Assembly (NCBI RefSeq): GCF_042752395.1 | Contig: NZ_JBHYXZ010000011.1 | Coordinates: 1-64,000 of the forward strand | Reading direction: 5' to 3' | DNA from: Actinosynnema sp042752395 | GTDB taxonomy: Bacteria > Actinomycetota > Actinomycetes > Mycobacteriales > Pseudonocardiaceae | DNA: 64,000 bases | Shown: positions 62,939 to 64,000 of the stretch, piece by piece | Numbering within the stretch: the stretch's first letter is position 1 | Layout of the letters: each line of letters opens with the position of its first letter | Translations under genes and position numbers: made by a program | The notes under the pieces: generated by a model | What the model saw: only the letters and a program-made list of their open reading frames with translations | The model's database searches: none | What the model was told of the DNA's origin: nothing

Positions 62939-64000
62939 ATGGACGCGCGACGCGGCGGGGGCCGGCTGGGCCGCACCGCCCGCCTGGTCGCGCTGGTCGT
63001 GGTCGGCGGGGTGACGGTCCTGGTGCTGGTCCCCGTGGCGGTCAACGCCGTCACCGGCGGGTCGGCGCCGCGGGTGCTCGGCCCGTACGCGTCGTGGCTG
63101 TGGCCGGCGCTGGCGGGGCTGTCCGCGCTCACCGCGTGCCTGGCGGCGTGGGACCGGCTGGCCGCGCTGCTCGTGCGGCGGCGTCCCGCGCACCCGACGA
63201 ACCGGCGGGTGGCGCTGGACCGGGTCGAGCGGTTCGTGCGGGCGCGCGTGGCCGGGTCGCCGGCCGAACAACTCCGGCTGAAGCTCGGCGTCGCGCCCCG
63301 CGTCGGACCGCGCCTGCCGACCCGGATCCGCGACCCGCTGGTCGTGGTGGGCGAGCCGGGCGCGGGCAAGACGACGTTGGTGCTGGAGCTGGCCGAGGCG
63401 TTGCTGGCGCGGGCCGCGGCCGACCCGATCCGGCCGATCCCCGTGGTCGTGGACCTCGGCGGATGGCGGCGTGACGACGACTTCCGCGAGTGGCTGCTGC
63501 GCGTGCTGGCCGACCGGTACCGGATCGCGCCGCGGGTCGGCCGGGCGTGGCTGCGGGAGCGCAACCTGGTGCTGCTGTTCGACGGGCTGGACGACCTCGC
63601 CCCGGTGGACCGGGTCGAGTGCCTGGCGTGGATCACCGCGCTGAACGTGCCGCAGGTCGTGGTGTGCACCGACGGCGACGAGCACGAGCACCTGCCCCGG
63701 TACCGCGTCGTGCGCGTGGAACCGTTGGCGCGCACCGTGGTGCTGGAGCTGATCGACGCGTGCGGGCCGCGGTTGGACGGGCTGCGCGACGAGCTGGACA
63801 AGAACCCGGACCTCTGGGACGAACTGCGCACGCCGCTCGCGTTCGGACTGCTGGCGCTGGCCTACCGGGCCGGGCGGGTCGAGTACCGGGGCGTGCTGGA
63901 CACCTACGTGGTGGAGTCGGCCGCCCGCGGCGTCCGTCCTGATCGGACGGTGCGCGCCCTGCGCTTCCTGGCCAGGATCGCGCGGCGCCGGCACGACCTG
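62939..64000 (+). CDS. Membrane-anchored NACHT NTPase, partial
   Basis: The first 354 codons are in the window and the frame stays open at the edge. Two N-terminal TM helices (LVALVVVGGVTVLVLVPVAV and WLWPALAGLSALTACLAAW) are followed by a NACHT module: Walker A VVGEPGAGKTTLVLEL (about residue 140), Walker B NLVLLFDGLDDLAPVDR, and a C-terminal helical extension (LWDELRTPLAFGLLALAY). GGGAGG precedes ATG 62939. NACHT proteins are STAND switches; bacterial ones often act in immunity or conflict. The sensor or effector part lies outside the window. Confidence 0.9.
   Translation, partial: MDARRGGGRLGRTARLVALVVVGGVTVLVLVPVAVNAVTGGSAPRVLGPYASWLWPALAGLSALTACLAAWDRLAALLVRRRPAHPTNRRVALDRVERFVRARVAGSPAEQLRLKLGVAPRVGPRLPTRIRDPLVVVGEPGAGKTTLVLELAEALLARAAADPIRPIPVVVDLGGWRRDDDFREWLLRVLADRYRIAPRVGRAWLRERNLVLLFDGLDDLAPVDRVECLAWITALNVPQVVVCTDGDEHEHLPRYRVVRVEPLARTVVLELIDACGPRLDGLRDELDKNPDLWDELRTPLAFGLLALAYRAGRVEYRGVLDTYVVESAARGVRPDRTVRALRFLARIARRRHDL

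Overview
The window is very GC-rich (well over 70% by eye, with strong third-position G/C bias) and reads as actinobacterial chromosome. Mycobacterial-type features (a CoaE-GrpB fusion, an ANTAR regulator of PdtaR type, the gene order pdtaR-polA-rpsA-coaE-uvrB) together with the accessory content point to a filamentous actinomycete of the Pseudonocardiaceae (Saccharothrix/Actinosynnema-like). The genus is an inference. No rRNA, tRNA, CRISPR array, transposase or prophage was seen. The sequence is a scaffold: two 10-N gaps (24773-24782 and 25638-25647) are flanked by suspicious homopolymers, and one ABC permease is broken by the first gap.

Layout. 0-7 kb: HxlR/SDR divergent pair, a dinB-type translesion polymerase coupled to a decayed RibD/DHFR-family gene, DUF309, EI24 and beta-propeller proteins, and an FKBP. 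7.2-13.4 kb: a polymorphic-toxin locus made of a YbaB-like protein, an ESX-type small protein, a 1314-aa WXG toxin with a YwqJ-like deaminase tip, a YwqK-like immunity protein and a second candidate immunity protein. 13.4-21.5 kb: a GT87 glycosyltransferase, a RES-type toxin-antitoxin pair with operator-like repeats, a Crp/Fnr regulator followed by a cyclase-homology protein, an S9 peptidase, and a TerC protein preceded by a probable yybP-ykoY manganese riboswitch. 21.6-26.5 kb: a hydrolase-ABC ATPase fusion with its permease, then small genes.

26.7-54 kb is the core backbone. uvrB, coaE, rpsA, polA and pdtaR lie on the minus strand in the conserved order, but the intervals between them are filled with accessory genes: DUF5685 and tandem DUF402 genes between uvrB and coaE; an inducible YhgE-type membrane system with its own TetR, a Gfo/Idh/MocA operon, GNATs and an HxlR gene between rpsA and polA; and a complete livKHMGF branched-chain amino acid ABC operon between polA and pdtaR. 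54-64 kb is accessory again: two GC-rich minisatellites, a divergent pair of an unrecognised protein and an acetolactate-synthase-like TPP enzyme, secreted trypsin-like and PI-PLC-like enzymes, an MFS exporter behind a MerR-type promoter, an alpha/beta hydrolase, and the start of a membrane-anchored NACHT NTPase cut by the window edge.

Regulatory signals are unusually readable. At least fourteen genes have a TANNNT -10 hexamer 6-8 nt before the start codon, which suggests leaderless mRNAs. Several genes carry near-perfect dyads of TetR, LacI, HxlR and MerR type at their promoters.
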